NCBI GenBank assembly: GCA_024734495.1
Contig: JALMQS010000068.1
Coordinates: forward strand, 2,775,501 to 2,839,500
Direction: 5' to 3'
Source: Forficula auricularia
Lineage: Eukaryota; Arthropoda; Insecta; Dermaptera; Forficulidae
Length of the DNA stretch: 64,000 nt
The first letter of the stretch is position 1. Each line of letters begins with the position of its first letter. A program made the position numbers and the translations under genes. Below the pieces are notes generated by a model. It made no database searches. It was not told where the DNA came from and saw nothing but the letters and a program-made list of their open reading frames with translations. Of this stretch, positions 31,602 through 41,639 are shown piece by piece.

Positions 31602-32001
31602 AGAAAAATAATTTTTAAGAAAAAAATAAAAACCGACTTCAAAAAAATTAAATGCAACAAATAAAATACACTAAAAGGTATAAAATAATTATTATCTTAT
31701 TTAGTTACAACTAAACTACGAAATATTAAGATGAAATTACTTTTGAAGTTGGTGCCAAACAAACTATACCTATAAGCGAGCGTACCCACCAAACGTACTA
31801 AGTAAGATCCGTCGAGTGCGATTCATAAAAGGTATATGTTTGGCACCGACTTAAAAAAGTAATTTCATCTTAATATTTCGTAGTTTGGTTGTAACTAAAT
31901 AAGATAATAATTATTTTATACCTTTTAGTGTATTTTATTTGTTGCATTTAATTTTTTGAAGTCGGTTTTTATTTTTTTCTTAAAATTATTTTTATTTTTC
32001 T
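31602..32001. repeat. 400-bp near-perfect palindrome
   Basis: The left arm (31602-31768) and right arm (about 31828-32001) are inverted copies with few mismatches; both contain AAATGCAACAAATAAAATAC or its complement and a TTTGGCACC-like inner end. The loop of about 60 bases holds CGAGCGTACCCACC. The arms also contain ACCGACTTCAAAAAA, a string shared with 49331-49385 and 63005-63050. Probably a foldback transposon. Confidence 0.75.
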
Positions 32002-32231
32002 CTTTTTAGTGATGTTATTAATAGTGATCATATCATCAGAACTTGACCAAATTAATATGGCACCATTCTTAAGATACCCCTTTCCAATAAAAAAAGAATA
32101 ATCGAAATCGGTTCATAAACAAAGAAGTTAGGCCTGAACAAACCTAACAAAAAAGGTCTAATACCTATGAAAAAAATGGGAGCAATCGGAAGGTAGACTG
32201 AACCCAACGAAATTTTTTTTCAAAATCGGTT

Positions 32232-32720
32232 TTTTTTTTTTTTTTTTTAATGCAATCGAATGCAAGAAGGGGTGCACCAGTAAAGATGCAGCCCCTATGG
32301 ATCTCGAAAGACCCTTGCATTACCGAAGAGAAGAGAAGTTGATTAAGTGAGAGGGTGTAGACGTAGGGTGTCTATGCACTCCGGTTTTGAAGGTTTGAAG
32401 ATTATAGGTGCTGGGAAAGATAGAGGCTGGAAGAGAGTTCCAGTTCCTTGAAGTCATGGGGATATATGTATTGGCGAATGAAGTGGTCCGGCACTTTTCT
32501 AGTTTGACCGCGAGAGAGTGTTGGGAGTCGGCAAAACGCGTGCTACGTGCAAAGCATGCTTTGGGGGGAATTATTGATTTTATCTCATCAGAGCACCTGC
32601 CGTGATAGTATCTATAGAAAAGGGAAAGGGCAGAGACATCTCTTCGATGAGCCAGCGAGTCGAGGAGTCGGTGAGGGTAGAATCGTTCACAATTGGCGGA
32701 GATATGAGGTAACATAGGCA
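32232..32720 (-). pseudogene. LINE (Jockey/CR1-like) 3' end, 5'-truncated
   Basis: A minus-strand frame (32320-32751) reads LLDSLAHRRDVSALSLFYRYYHGRCSDE in sections, then SIIPPKA, RNWNSLPASIFP and YNLQTFKTGVHRHP, the standard C-terminal tail of Jockey/CR1-type LINE polyproteins. The stop at 32320 is followed by a short 3' UTR and about 22 A (plus-strand T run at 32232-32253), the poly(A) of a retroposed copy. No reverse transcriptase catalytic motif remains, so the copy is dead on arrival. The upstream residues before CERFYPH are from a T run and are not real. Confidence 0.8.
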
Positions 32721-32759
32721 CAAAAAAAAAAAAAAAAAAAATTATAAACACTTGCCTCT

Positions 32760-33105
32760 GGTTTTAGAATATGATTTTTTTTTAATCAAATTTCAGCAAT
32801 CCGACAATCTGCAGTAATTTGGTACCTGCCGCTCCGATATACTTTATTAATTGCGGATTAATTCTTTTGCTTACGTGTATTCAGATTACGGAATTTCAAG
32901 CAACTAAATTACTTACTGTCAGGAGAGGTGAATTTGAAATGCAATAAAATTTTATCCAAAAGGAAAAATTTTTGTAATAATTTTTTGAAAGAGAAAGAAA
33001 GATAGAGAGAGAGAGCAATTGGAATCCCTCCCTCATGGTCATTTAATAAAATAAATATCATTAACCCAGGCGCGCATTTAGCCAGTTGTGTCTGGAGTGG
33101 GTTGG
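32760..33105. other. AT-rich stretch, nothing recognised
   Basis: Includes a short GA-rich run near 32990-33015. Nothing else. Confidence 0.35.
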
Positions 33106-33109
33106 CCAT

Positions 33110-33290
33110 TATCATTTTTCAAAGGGCTTGATTCGTATTCGGGAAATAACCATTAGCGGCGCGACACCCTCACTAGGCGGGCGCAGCCCCACCCGACGGG
33201 GCGAAGACCTGGTGGGGCCCACACGCCGATGAATTACCCACATCGGACATCCCCCTCCACCACACAGACATACATATTCAAGCCTCCAAG
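33110..33290. other. GC-rich, apparently unique island
   Basis: Holds TAGCGGCGCGACACCC and CCCGACGGGGCGAAGACC in otherwise AT-rich DNA. No second copy was seen, nor any coding frame of note. Candidate regulatory island. Confidence 0.3.
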
Positions 33291-33814
33291 TGAGAGAGAC
33301 AATGAGGCAGGGGATTTATATTATATAATACATCCACCACATTTCTGGACAATTCAATTTTCAATTTTATTTAGCTAAGGTAATAATAATAACAATAATA
33401 TTCTTTTCGAATTGCCTATTGTTCTGGATGAGTTGTGAAGTCAAGCCCTCAGTCACAATGGCTGTCTCCTCAACAAACCAACCAATGATTATTAAAAATT
33501 ATATCCCTTTAAATCTTCATTTCGAATAATTCCCCCCGTCCCTGTTGGGTCCTTTGTCTTTCAAACAACGCATTTCCAAAACAAATATTTCCATCTAACT
33601 GATTTCTTTATTAACCAATGAACAACAAATTGAGCATCATAAACTTATTAAATATCTTTGTATTAATTTTCAATAATTTATCAGTTGAAATGTTTTGAAT
33701 TCCTCCAAAACTTATTACAATTCGGCCATATAGTATGGTACATCTTCACAGCTTCCGATTAAAAAATGCAGAAAATGTCTTTTAAGCTGGAAAAATTGGT
33801 ACATTTCAGTAGAC

Positions 33815-34666
33815 CGGTGTTTCTCAACCTCTATGCCGCGAGAGATTGTCAAATGGGCCGCGATGTTTTTTGACAAATAATTAAAATTGCATGGGTTTTG
33901 TAACTTTGGAATGGTATTTGTAATTACTTCAATTTTTTTTTTATTTTTATACAACTTTTACATTTTTGTAGATACAGGTGTGCCGCAAATGATCCAGATA
34001 TTTTCAGCCGTCAACCAAAAAAAGGTTGAGAAACACTGCTCCAGCTTTTAAAAGTTCGGGTTCAAAAATGCAAAAAGAAAAATTTTTATTGAGATTTTGA
34101 TCCGGTCATAATATAGGCATAAATAAATAATTTATTGTATATTTAAGTTTATTATTAATTACTACGGCATATCTAGAGACCCGAATCTGAGATTTTTTTC
34201 ACTTTTTTCTTAATTAATAAATGTGCGGGGGGGGGGGGGATTTTTCTTTAGAATCCGATCCAGGAAAATAACTAAAAAGGGTGTGGATAGAATTATCTAA
34301 CTTCTTCCTTTATAGCTAAGGATCAAAATTATACTCGTTATAGAGAGGGAGCAAATATTTAATTGAACTTTAATAAAATTCAAACAATAATGTCAAAAAA
34401 ATATTTGTTCTAGCTGGCGAACGTACTGGGTCGTGAAAAAGTTTTACTTTTTTCTTCATTTTTATCATTCAATAGAAAAATTAAATTCATAAAAAGAAAT
34501 CGAAATTGCATGGGTTTTGTAACTTTGAAATAGTATTTGTAATTACTTCATTTTTTTTGTATCATACAACTTTTTCTTTTTTTACTTTATTTTATATTTA
34601 GGTGTGCCGCAAATGATTCCAAATATTTTTAGTATGCCGTCAACCAAAAAAGGTTGAGGAACACTT
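33815..34666. mobile_element. Composite hAT structure with exact 8-base target duplication
   Basis: The left terminus CGGTGTTTCTCAACCT and the right terminus AGGTTGAGGAACACTT are inverted. CAGTAGAC flanks both outer ends exactly (33807-33814 and 34667-34674). Inside, a second right terminus (AGGTTGAGAAACACTG) ends at 34038, and 33885-34038 is repeated as 34501-34666. So two copies of one MITE family share a single outer target duplication with about 460 bp of other DNA between them. No transposase is encoded. Confidence 0.7.
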
Positions 34667-34806
34667 CAGTAGACTGACTAGATAACTAAATACAATTTTT
34701 CTTTGTGATTCAGATAATATGCAAATGTTAATTCTTCTCTAAGCAAAAGTTCACGAACATTGACTAGATATTAATTTCGAAAGTTTTTTCAGTCATTTGT
34801 TCTTTT

Positions 34807-34933
34807 GGCTAGTCTTTGGAAGATCTCCAAAAAGATGGATTGACAGTTGGCAAGACTCCGGGGAAGACTCTGGAAATTAACGGAAGAAATTCTAAATTAA
34901 GAAGAAGAAGAAGAAGAAGAAGGCTAGTCTTTG
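34807..34933 (+). mobile_element. RTE LINE 3' fragment, 103 bp, with (GAA)n tail and target duplication
   Basis: GGCTAGTCTTTG flanks both sides (34807-34818 and 34922-34933). The insert (34819-34921) translates as GRSPKRWIDSWQDSG followed by a stop, which is the C-terminal end of RTE-type proteins, then ends in seven GAA units. It is a clean 5'-truncated insertion. The tail differs from the full RTE at 20-23 kb, so it is a different subfamily. Confidence 0.85.
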
Positions 34934-34939
34934 TTAAGC

Positions 34940-35225
34940 TTCACCTGATGATGTAACATATTATTTGGAATAAATCTTTAAATGATTAAAAGATTCTGGT
35001 TCTAGAGATCAATTATGTCTGTTTTGAAAAGGCGCCAATCATTTATTTTAATCGGATCTCATAATTATAGACTCGCATCGAATTTATTTTTGTTAAACTT
35101 AGATTTTTTACCATTTATTATAATAGAACAATAATGTACAAAATATATGGCTGGGAACTACCTTATATATACGAGTATTAAATTCAAGAAATATGAAGAC
35201 AAATTACGAACAAGAATGATATAGC
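34940..35225. other. AT-rich stretch, nothing recognised
   Basis: No feature was supported. Confidence 0.35.
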
Positions 35226-35229
35226 TAAG

Positions 35230-35560
35230 ATAGTCAGACTTCATCCATACATAATGTGCGTAAGTGTAGTAGTGATAACGAGCCTAGTACATATCCCAGA
35301 TGACGATCACAGGTCCAGTAGATACCGCCACGTCGATACCGCCCTTAATGCTCTGCGTTCATTTGCATAACAGCAATCGTCGTCGGAGGAAACAAGCGGC
35401 GGCCCCGGGACCAAGATCCCAATCTCAAGACACGAATTGGCCACGGGACTAATAACGATAAGCTCACGGTACCTCGTCATTTTTTTCCTGAGGAGTGAGT
35501 TTCGGTAGCCGAGGCCTGCAGCATCGAACCTTCAGCTGCATATAGATCAGATCAAGATCG
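35230..35560. promoter_or_regulatory. GC-richer, apparently unique island with octamer
   Basis: This region is rich in CpG for its setting (CAATCGTCGTCGGAGG, GCGGCGGCCCCGGG) and includes ATTTGCAT (35361-35368), the octamer read by POU factors, on the opposite strand to the one at 751. No second copy, no coding frame. A cis-regulatory role is a guess from composition and uniqueness. Confidence 0.3.
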
Positions 35561-35933
35561 AGTAAAGAGAGGAAGGAGAGAAGGGACCTCCATTCATGCA
35601 ACTATCACTGATCCTATTTGATTCAACTCTGAATAGATTAAACTTCGGATACATTATATATAAAGAGGCACTGAAAAGAAAGATCGATCTATGTGTATAT
35701 TCCACATAACACTTTGGCTTCAGGGATTGGAGTATGATGGGTACATTTGGAGGTTCAAACATTCGTGTCTAAAAACTAAAACGATCTATTCTCCTAAGAT
35801 CATCCAAGTATGGTGTAATAAAATAAAAATCATTAAAGATTTGAATAAAAATCAGAATTTTTAAGAAATACATTGAGTTATTGTAAATCAATTATAACAG
35901 TAATATGTAGATGCACATAGATAGCATTATGTA

Positions 35934-36142
35934 GAAATTTCCTTTTTTTTTTGAGAATTCGTGAGGTTTATTTAGCCTCAGTGGTAGCTGGAATTCCTCA
36001 AAAATTTAAAGAAAAAATATATACTAATGTTCTTTCTTTTTATTTTAGTCAAAATTTATATTTTTTCTTTAAATTTTTGATGAATTCCAACTTACCTCTG
36101 GGGCTAAATAAACCTCACGAATTCCCAAAAAATGGAAATTTC
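35934..36142. mobile_element. Foldback MITE with TA target duplication
   Basis: The arms are about 95 bp and almost perfect: GAAATTTCC... GAATTCGTGAGGTTTATTTA at left and TAAATAAACCTCACGAATTC ... GGAAATTTC at right. TA lies directly outside each end (35932-35933 and 36143-36144), as in Tc1/mariner-type insertions. It is 209 bp and non-coding; the frame at 35951-36178 reads through the arms. Confidence 0.8.
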
Positions 36143-36505
36143 TATATAACAGAATACTTTTGTTCTCCAATTTGCTGATTTTATAGGTTTCTCTTTATTT
36201 ATTAATTAGTAAGCGATTTTTTAAAATTTCAATTCGAGTTTTCATCGAAAATACATTTTTTGGTATTAATATAATTAGCATTAAGATTAATATCAGTTTG
36301 TTTTCCATGTACATGCGTACGTAGGTGCGTATGATATTTTTAAGGATATCAAACTATTACTAGTACTAATGAATCATTGTTCTTTTAGGTGATAAATATG
36401 TATTCAGCATCTCGCTATATGCACAGGCAAAACCAGGATATATTTTTTCATTTAGCAGTAGGGAGGCGTCGAAAAAATTAAAATAAACAAAAAAATAAAA
36501 TTAAG

Positions 36506-36577
36506 AGGTATGTTTTCCTCGGTGCGACTATCACGATGATCGTTCAACAATAATCGCGCAACGAGGAAAACGTACCT
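36506..36577. repeat. Inverted repeat around AGGTACGTTTTCCTCG
   Basis: AGGTATGTTTTCCTCGGTGCG and CGCGCAACGAGGAAAACGTACCT are inverted about 30 bases apart. A third partial arm (AACGATGATCGTGAAAACGT) follows at about 36635. Possibly the remains of nested MITE ends. Confidence 0.5.
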
Positions 36578-36679
36578 TACCGGCAGTCGCTCGAAGGAAA
36601 ACAGCTCCTTAAGAAATACAAAGAAATGGTGCTCAACGATGATCGTGAAAACGTACCTTAACAGTAAAAGAATAAGAAA

Positions 36680-37960
36680 ACTTTTTAATCGTTCATTTTT
36701 TCTTAATCACCACACTCGTTAGCTGGATTCAGACAAACTGAGCAAGATCGCAGAATAAGCAATCGAAACGTTGTTATCATAGTGAATTATTTGTTCTTGT
36801 CTCCAATAGATTGTTATAATTAATTATCATTCACTTAAATAAAAATTTATTAAGCTATGTTTCCGGATTGCATTTTTGGCATTCGGTTTCAATCCCCGAA
36901 CGGATAAATACAACTCTTCTAAAATATAATTAAAATTATCCATGACACCTTAGATTTAATAATTGACAAGATTTGGTGATTTTTTCTGTAAAAATTTATC
37001 TTCAAACTGAGCACTGGCTGAACATTACTAAAATAGCCTTTCCATTTTCTTCTTAAAAATAGTTGAGCTCTCTCCCTCTCTTTCTAATTATATTCGTCTA
37101 CCGATGAATTTTGACAAATAAGCTTCAAATCTAATTCATTATTCATTATAATTAATTCCGGACCGAGTGACAGTGAAGTATTGAATACTTGGATGGCTGA
37201 ACAAATTCAGAGATTGAATTAATAAACAAGAGTAGGAGATTAAACTGAAAAAAGAAAGATTTATCTATCTTGCCTATATTTCTAAAGACACCTATTCTGC
37301 TAGTGTCCTTTTCTCTCAGGTGATTTTACATGCTCTCGTTTCTTACCAGAGTAGGGTATATTATATAGCGTGAGTCAATATCAAAAGATGTGGACTATTT
37401 AACAGAAAGAGACAGAAGTTGGGGAGTATGATTCATTTGGGTTTGAATATGACAACGACAGAAGAGATGGAGAGGAGGCCTCATTTTAATTCCGTCCACA
37501 GTTTAGAATCGATTTGTTTCCAAAGGATAGAGAACTGGACGAGATTTTTAATGCTACAACACACCTTTACGAAAACGGCCGCCTTTTCTCTATTAATTTA
37601 AATAAATCGAGTGTGGTGACCCATCTATCACGACTTTTCAACATCAAGGAGTCGAGTAGGGCACAATCAAAGGAAACATATACTTGATTTTTTTAATTTA
37701 ACAGAGATAATAGCTTAGAAAGGTAATAGAATCTCAAAAACAAACCAAAAGAATCTGTAAAAAAAATATTTTGTAGACATAGATGAAATAGAAAAATATT
37801 GATACATCTGGAATGATAATGAAATAATACATTAAGAATCTAATTTATTTAAAAAAATGCTTTCTGGGTTAAAAAGACTGCTAAGTCAATGAAGAAATTC
37901 TGTGACGCTATATGGCTATCCTACTTTTTCAAATTCGTTCTTTTCTCTTCATTTCTATTT
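36680..37960. other. AT-rich stretch, nothing recognised
   Basis: No repeat or coding signature was recognised. Confidence 0.35.
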
Positions 37961-37967
37961 TAAGAGA

Positions 37968-38540
37968 AGTAAATATAATTTTACTAAAAACTTTATATAC
38001 AATTTTTTGTGGTTCTCAAGGTACTTAATTATAGAATATTAAGTTTCATCAAAATTGGTTAAGTAATTTTCAAGATATTTAGAAAAAATTAAAAAAGTAC
38101 TGAAATCAAGTACTAATGTTTGTGGGCCGATATATACAAAAAACTAATCAGCCCTTCATTTTTGTTAAAAGTAATGGTAGGTTTTCAATTTCATTTCAAT
38201 CGTTTGTACGTTGTGGAAAAAATCGTCAGCGTGACTTAAGGACCCTTTGAAGTGCTTCCATCACTTTATCTCAGCGATTCTTAAACTGTGGTTCTGCATA
38301 GCCATTACGGGTCCGCAAAATTGTAAAAAATGGTTGCATGCATTTCAAGAAGATGATAAGGCTAGAAAAGGTGGAGCCTCTGAGATTATTGAGTCAGAAA
38401 TTAAGTATCATGAACGGCGTAAAATGCCTAGGGTTGGGATGCGGTCCGCAAAAAAAATGTTTACGAGAGGTTCCTCGGACTAGATAAGCTTAAGAACCAC
38501 TACTTTATCTGGTTCACATTGGATAAAGTAAAAATGGAGA
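37968..38540 (-). repeat. Dispersed repeat family B, copy 2, split by a hAT MITE
   Basis: The reverse complement of the family B unit runs from 37968 to about 38271 and resumes at 38511 (CATTGGATAAAGTA, the start of the unit). The 38272-38502 MITE sits in its AGTGCTTC...ACTTTATC end. Confidence 0.65.
38272..38502. mobile_element. hAT MITE with exact 8-base target duplication, nested in family B
   Basis: The ends CAGCGATTCTTAAACTGTGG and GCTTAAGAACCACTA are inverted. CTTTATCT flanks both sides (38264-38271 and 38503-38510). It is 231 bp and non-coding. Its position inside family B dates it as later. Confidence 0.85.
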
Positions 38541-38642
38541 AATGGTCTGCGCCTTTTTTTGTAGAGTATTCTTACCTTCAACTGATCTGCCAATTCAGTT
38601 GTCTAAATACCAGGGGCTCCCAGGAACAAATCGTGGCTATTA

Positions 38643-39480
38643 CTAGGTGTACAAGTATGAAATGGGGATTTGAGAAACAGATGACGTACCAATTCAGTGT
38701 GTAGCATAAAGATTTGACATAGATGGCATTTTGTTGCTCCATCAACAAGTGTCAAACGCGCATAAGTGATAAATTGAAAAAGTGTTTGCATAGTATTGTT
38801 TTGCTGTGTTCAATATGTCGAAATTTGTGCCAATAAAGAGCATTCGCGGACAGCATTAATTTTTTGTTTTCATTCGAAGAGAACTGCTGCTGAATCATAC
38901 CGAATGCTTCGAGAAACTTATGGTGAACATGCTCCATCGCAAGATACGTGTGAAAGATGGTTTCGGAGTTTCAAAAATTTAGTATACTTAAAAATTTTGA
39001 TGTTGCAGACAAAGAACACAGAAAACCGCCAAAAAGGTAAGAAGATGCAGAATTTCAAGCATTGTTGGACAAAAACGATTGGAAACGGTTAATACCAAAC
39101 GGTACCAATATCAATTGATCGACTTGAACAGTTCGCTGCTCAAAAAACGATCAGAATATCAAACAAGACAAAATAAGGTCATTTTTCTTCATGACAATTC
39201 TCCATCATATACGGAAAAACCGGTTCGCGAGACGTTGGAAGCACTCAGCTGGGAAGTTCTACCCCATGCGGCTTACTCACCAGACTTTGCTCCTTCCGAT
39301 TACCACTTGTTTGCATCGATGGGTCACGCACTTGCTGAGCAGCGCTTTGGTTCGTACGAAGATGTGAAAAAATGGCTCGATGAATGCTTCACAACAAAAG
39401 TGAAAGATTTTTACTGACGTAGATTCACAAATTTCCCGAAAGATGGTAAAATTGAAATAATTTTAAATATCTTTGATGGG
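38643..39480 (+). pseudogene. mariner transposase, internally deleted and mutated
   Basis: The 5' terminus CTAGGTGTACAAGTATGAAA is preceded by TA and is typical of mariner ends. The gene begins near 38815 in one frame (MSKFVPIKSI, then HSKRTAAESYRMLRETYGEH and CERWFRSFKN, the helix-turn-helix region). After frameshifts it resumes with DKEHRKPP, jumps over the middle of the protein, and continues from KRYQYQLIDL to FLHDNSPSY and YSPDFAPSDYHLF, which hold the second and third catalytic aspartates of the DD34D triad. The segment with the first aspartate is deleted. A TGA replaces the conserved W after KVKDFY (39416). The 3' terminal repeat was not found. Inactive. Confidence 0.85.
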
Positions 39481-39945
39481 CTGAAGTCACATTTTCTTTC
39501 TCACTAGCTTTATATTTTTTCAAAAACGTAGGCGAAATATATCTTCAGCTTGTTTACAAGGAGTTCTCCTATTGAAAAAAATTCGAGACTAATACCTCAG
39601 AAGTACTTGAAAAAATTAAAAATAATTATTGAAAAATCTCAGCCAGAATTTAAATACATTTAAAGAGAGATGGTGAATTGTGGTAGAGCAATTTCGGCCT
39701 ATCCGACACCTACACTTAAAAAATTTATTTCCACTCTATACCACACTCTTTCTATTGATTAAGATACACTAAATGTCTTGTTGCCAGACATGAATGTTAA
39801 TGTGTATTCGACAAAGCGTTAAATTCTATCTCTATTGTTAAAGATTGAATTTTTAGCTCATTTAATCCCACTCTTTATAGTGTTTATTTTTATTTTTTAT
39901 GATGATATTTTTCCCTCTCATTTGAAGCTTTTTATATTTTTAGAT
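39481..39945. other. AT-rich stretch, nothing recognised
   Basis: No feature was supported. Confidence 0.35.
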
Positions 39946-39949
39946 CCGT

Positions 39950-40260
39950 GCTGCCTCTTGGACGGGACGGCGTGTGCTTTGCCCCGCTCTCCCCATCTGA
40001 GTTGAGTCTCTATGTCTTCATGGCTCATAAACTCGGCTGCTACCACCGTCAACAGCCACCCCTGCATTGTGTTCAATTAAATCTGCGCGCTTCCGGAAAC
40101 TTCGTGACTTGCACTTCACATTGACGTCTAATAGTCCGTGGGGTCCATTATCTAAAGACCCCTCGATGACATCTTCATAGCTCGATACTCTATGCTTGAG
40201 CTCACGTCAGAACCAATAAAGGAAGGGATAAACGCTCGCTAGCTCACTCTTGGAAGCTTG
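39950..40260. other. GC-richer, apparently unique island
   Basis: Contains GGACGGGACGGCGTGTGC and AAATCTGCGCGCTTCCGG within AT-rich flanks, with no second copy noted and no long frame. Candidate regulatory or exonic segment. Confidence 0.3.
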
Positions 40261-40549
40261 TAATTACCCAGCTTAGAATCATTTTAATTTCATAATTAAT
40301 TTTATATTTGAAAGAGTGTAGAAGAAAAAAAGAGAAGCGCTCAAAGACATGCGATAGAACAGTTATTTGATTAATATTTATGAATTCGCTAGTAATAAAT
40401 CTTATCACTAGAGCTCAAACGATTTCATTCTTCTCTCAATCATAACGAATGCTTTTTTTACTTTTTTATTTAAAATTAATAGTTGTTTTCCCTCAATCGG
40501 AAAATGAACCCGAGTGCCAAAAAGCATTCCGGGCATACGAATACATATA

Positions 40550-41041
40550 CAGTAGAATCCCAATATATCGTATCTTCAAGTGGACAAAGGATAAGTACGA
40601 TATATCGAGGATAAAAATTAAAAATACAATATATCGAAAGTTTTAATTTATTTTCATTTATTTATAAATATGTACAAGTACATACAGTCAAATGCATACA
40701 TCAAAAATACTGTATTTAAATAAAGTAGTATGAATTTTACATTATTTTTTATTGTACTGTAAATTAAAACTACATAACATGTACATATTTTTACAAATAT
40801 TAGGAGATTGGTTTTATACGAATTAAGGAGATTTTTCCAAAACACGACTCTAATTCAACGGAAAAATATGAATTTTATGAGACGTTTTGTCGATCTTGTA
40901 GAGGAAAAAATACATTATACCGAGAGGACTAAAATGCATTGTTTTATATGAGTTAACGAGATTTTTCCAAGGGACCAGTACTTTCTTACGATTTATCGGG
41001 ATATACAATATATCGGTATACGAAGTATCGGGATTTCACTG
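40550..41041. mobile_element. pogo/Tigger-like MITE with TA target duplication
   Basis: The ends CAGTAGAATCCCAATATATC and GTATCGGGATTTCACTG are inverted and match the CAGT.GAATCCCGATATATCG form of Tigger-type ends. Several GATATATCG-type motifs repeat near both ends. TA lies outside each end (40548-40549 and 41042-41043). It is 492 bp with no transposase frame. Confidence 0.75.
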
Positions 41042-41278
41042 TAATACAAATTCTCCCACACACCTCGGGATTCAGTAGTTCACAAGCTCTGGTGACCTTT
41101 CTCAGAAATCTTAGCCCTGGTATTATCGTGTATTTTGAACTTTTATTATAATTATTTAGATTAGACAATTCTATTATACATCTTTCTATTTTAGAATAAA
41201 TAATGATCAATGTAAAATTGGTCTCAGAAATAAGCTCGCCATCTCATTCAATCCAATGGCTGATTGTTGAAACTTTAT

Positions 41279-41622
41279 AATTTATTAACGAAAATGAATT
41301 TAGGTCAAATCAAAGATTTAATAGATATATTTATGCATGTTGCAATTCGATCTTTCTTTCTCAAATAGACACTCATTTTTTTCAAAGCTGGATCTTTATT
41401 TCAGTTAAACAGTAATTTTACTATTCCAATCGAATTCAGTGGAGTAAAATTTTTGGCTTGTGTTATATGTTGCATATTTAGAGGTGATTGTCTCAAGGGT
41501 CTGTCTAGTTGCCCGGAAAGCGCTTGGGTTCAACTCCCGTGGGCAGGACCCTTCTTACATGCAATATAAACATCTATCTTGAAAATCTTTGATTCGACCT
41601 AAATTCATTTTCGTTAATAAAT
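41279..41622. mobile_element. Long inverted-repeat element with tRNA-like core
   Basis: The left arm (41279-41340: ATTTATTAACGAAAATGAAT, TTAGGTCAAATCAAAGATTT) is inverted at 41556-41622 with few mismatches. Between the arms lies a unique centre that includes a small tRNA-like module (41495-41553). The target duplication is not obvious. It looks like a foldback element that has captured, or is built around, a tRNA-like sequence. Confidence 0.65.
41495..41553 (+). repeat. tRNA-like module (B-box, paired ends)
   Basis: The ends AAGGGTC and GACCCTT pair perfectly. GGTTCAACTCC (41526-41536) fits the RNA polymerase III B-box consensus GGTTCRANYCC. The upstream part (TCTGTCTAGTTGCC) is a poor A-box. 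At 59 bases it is too short for a functional tRNA. Confidence 0.5.
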
Positions 41623-41639
41623 TGATTAAATATCGCGAG

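Noticed and set aside
38603..38937. Minus-strand frames over the mariner 5' region
   Set aside because: Antisense of the mariner remnant.
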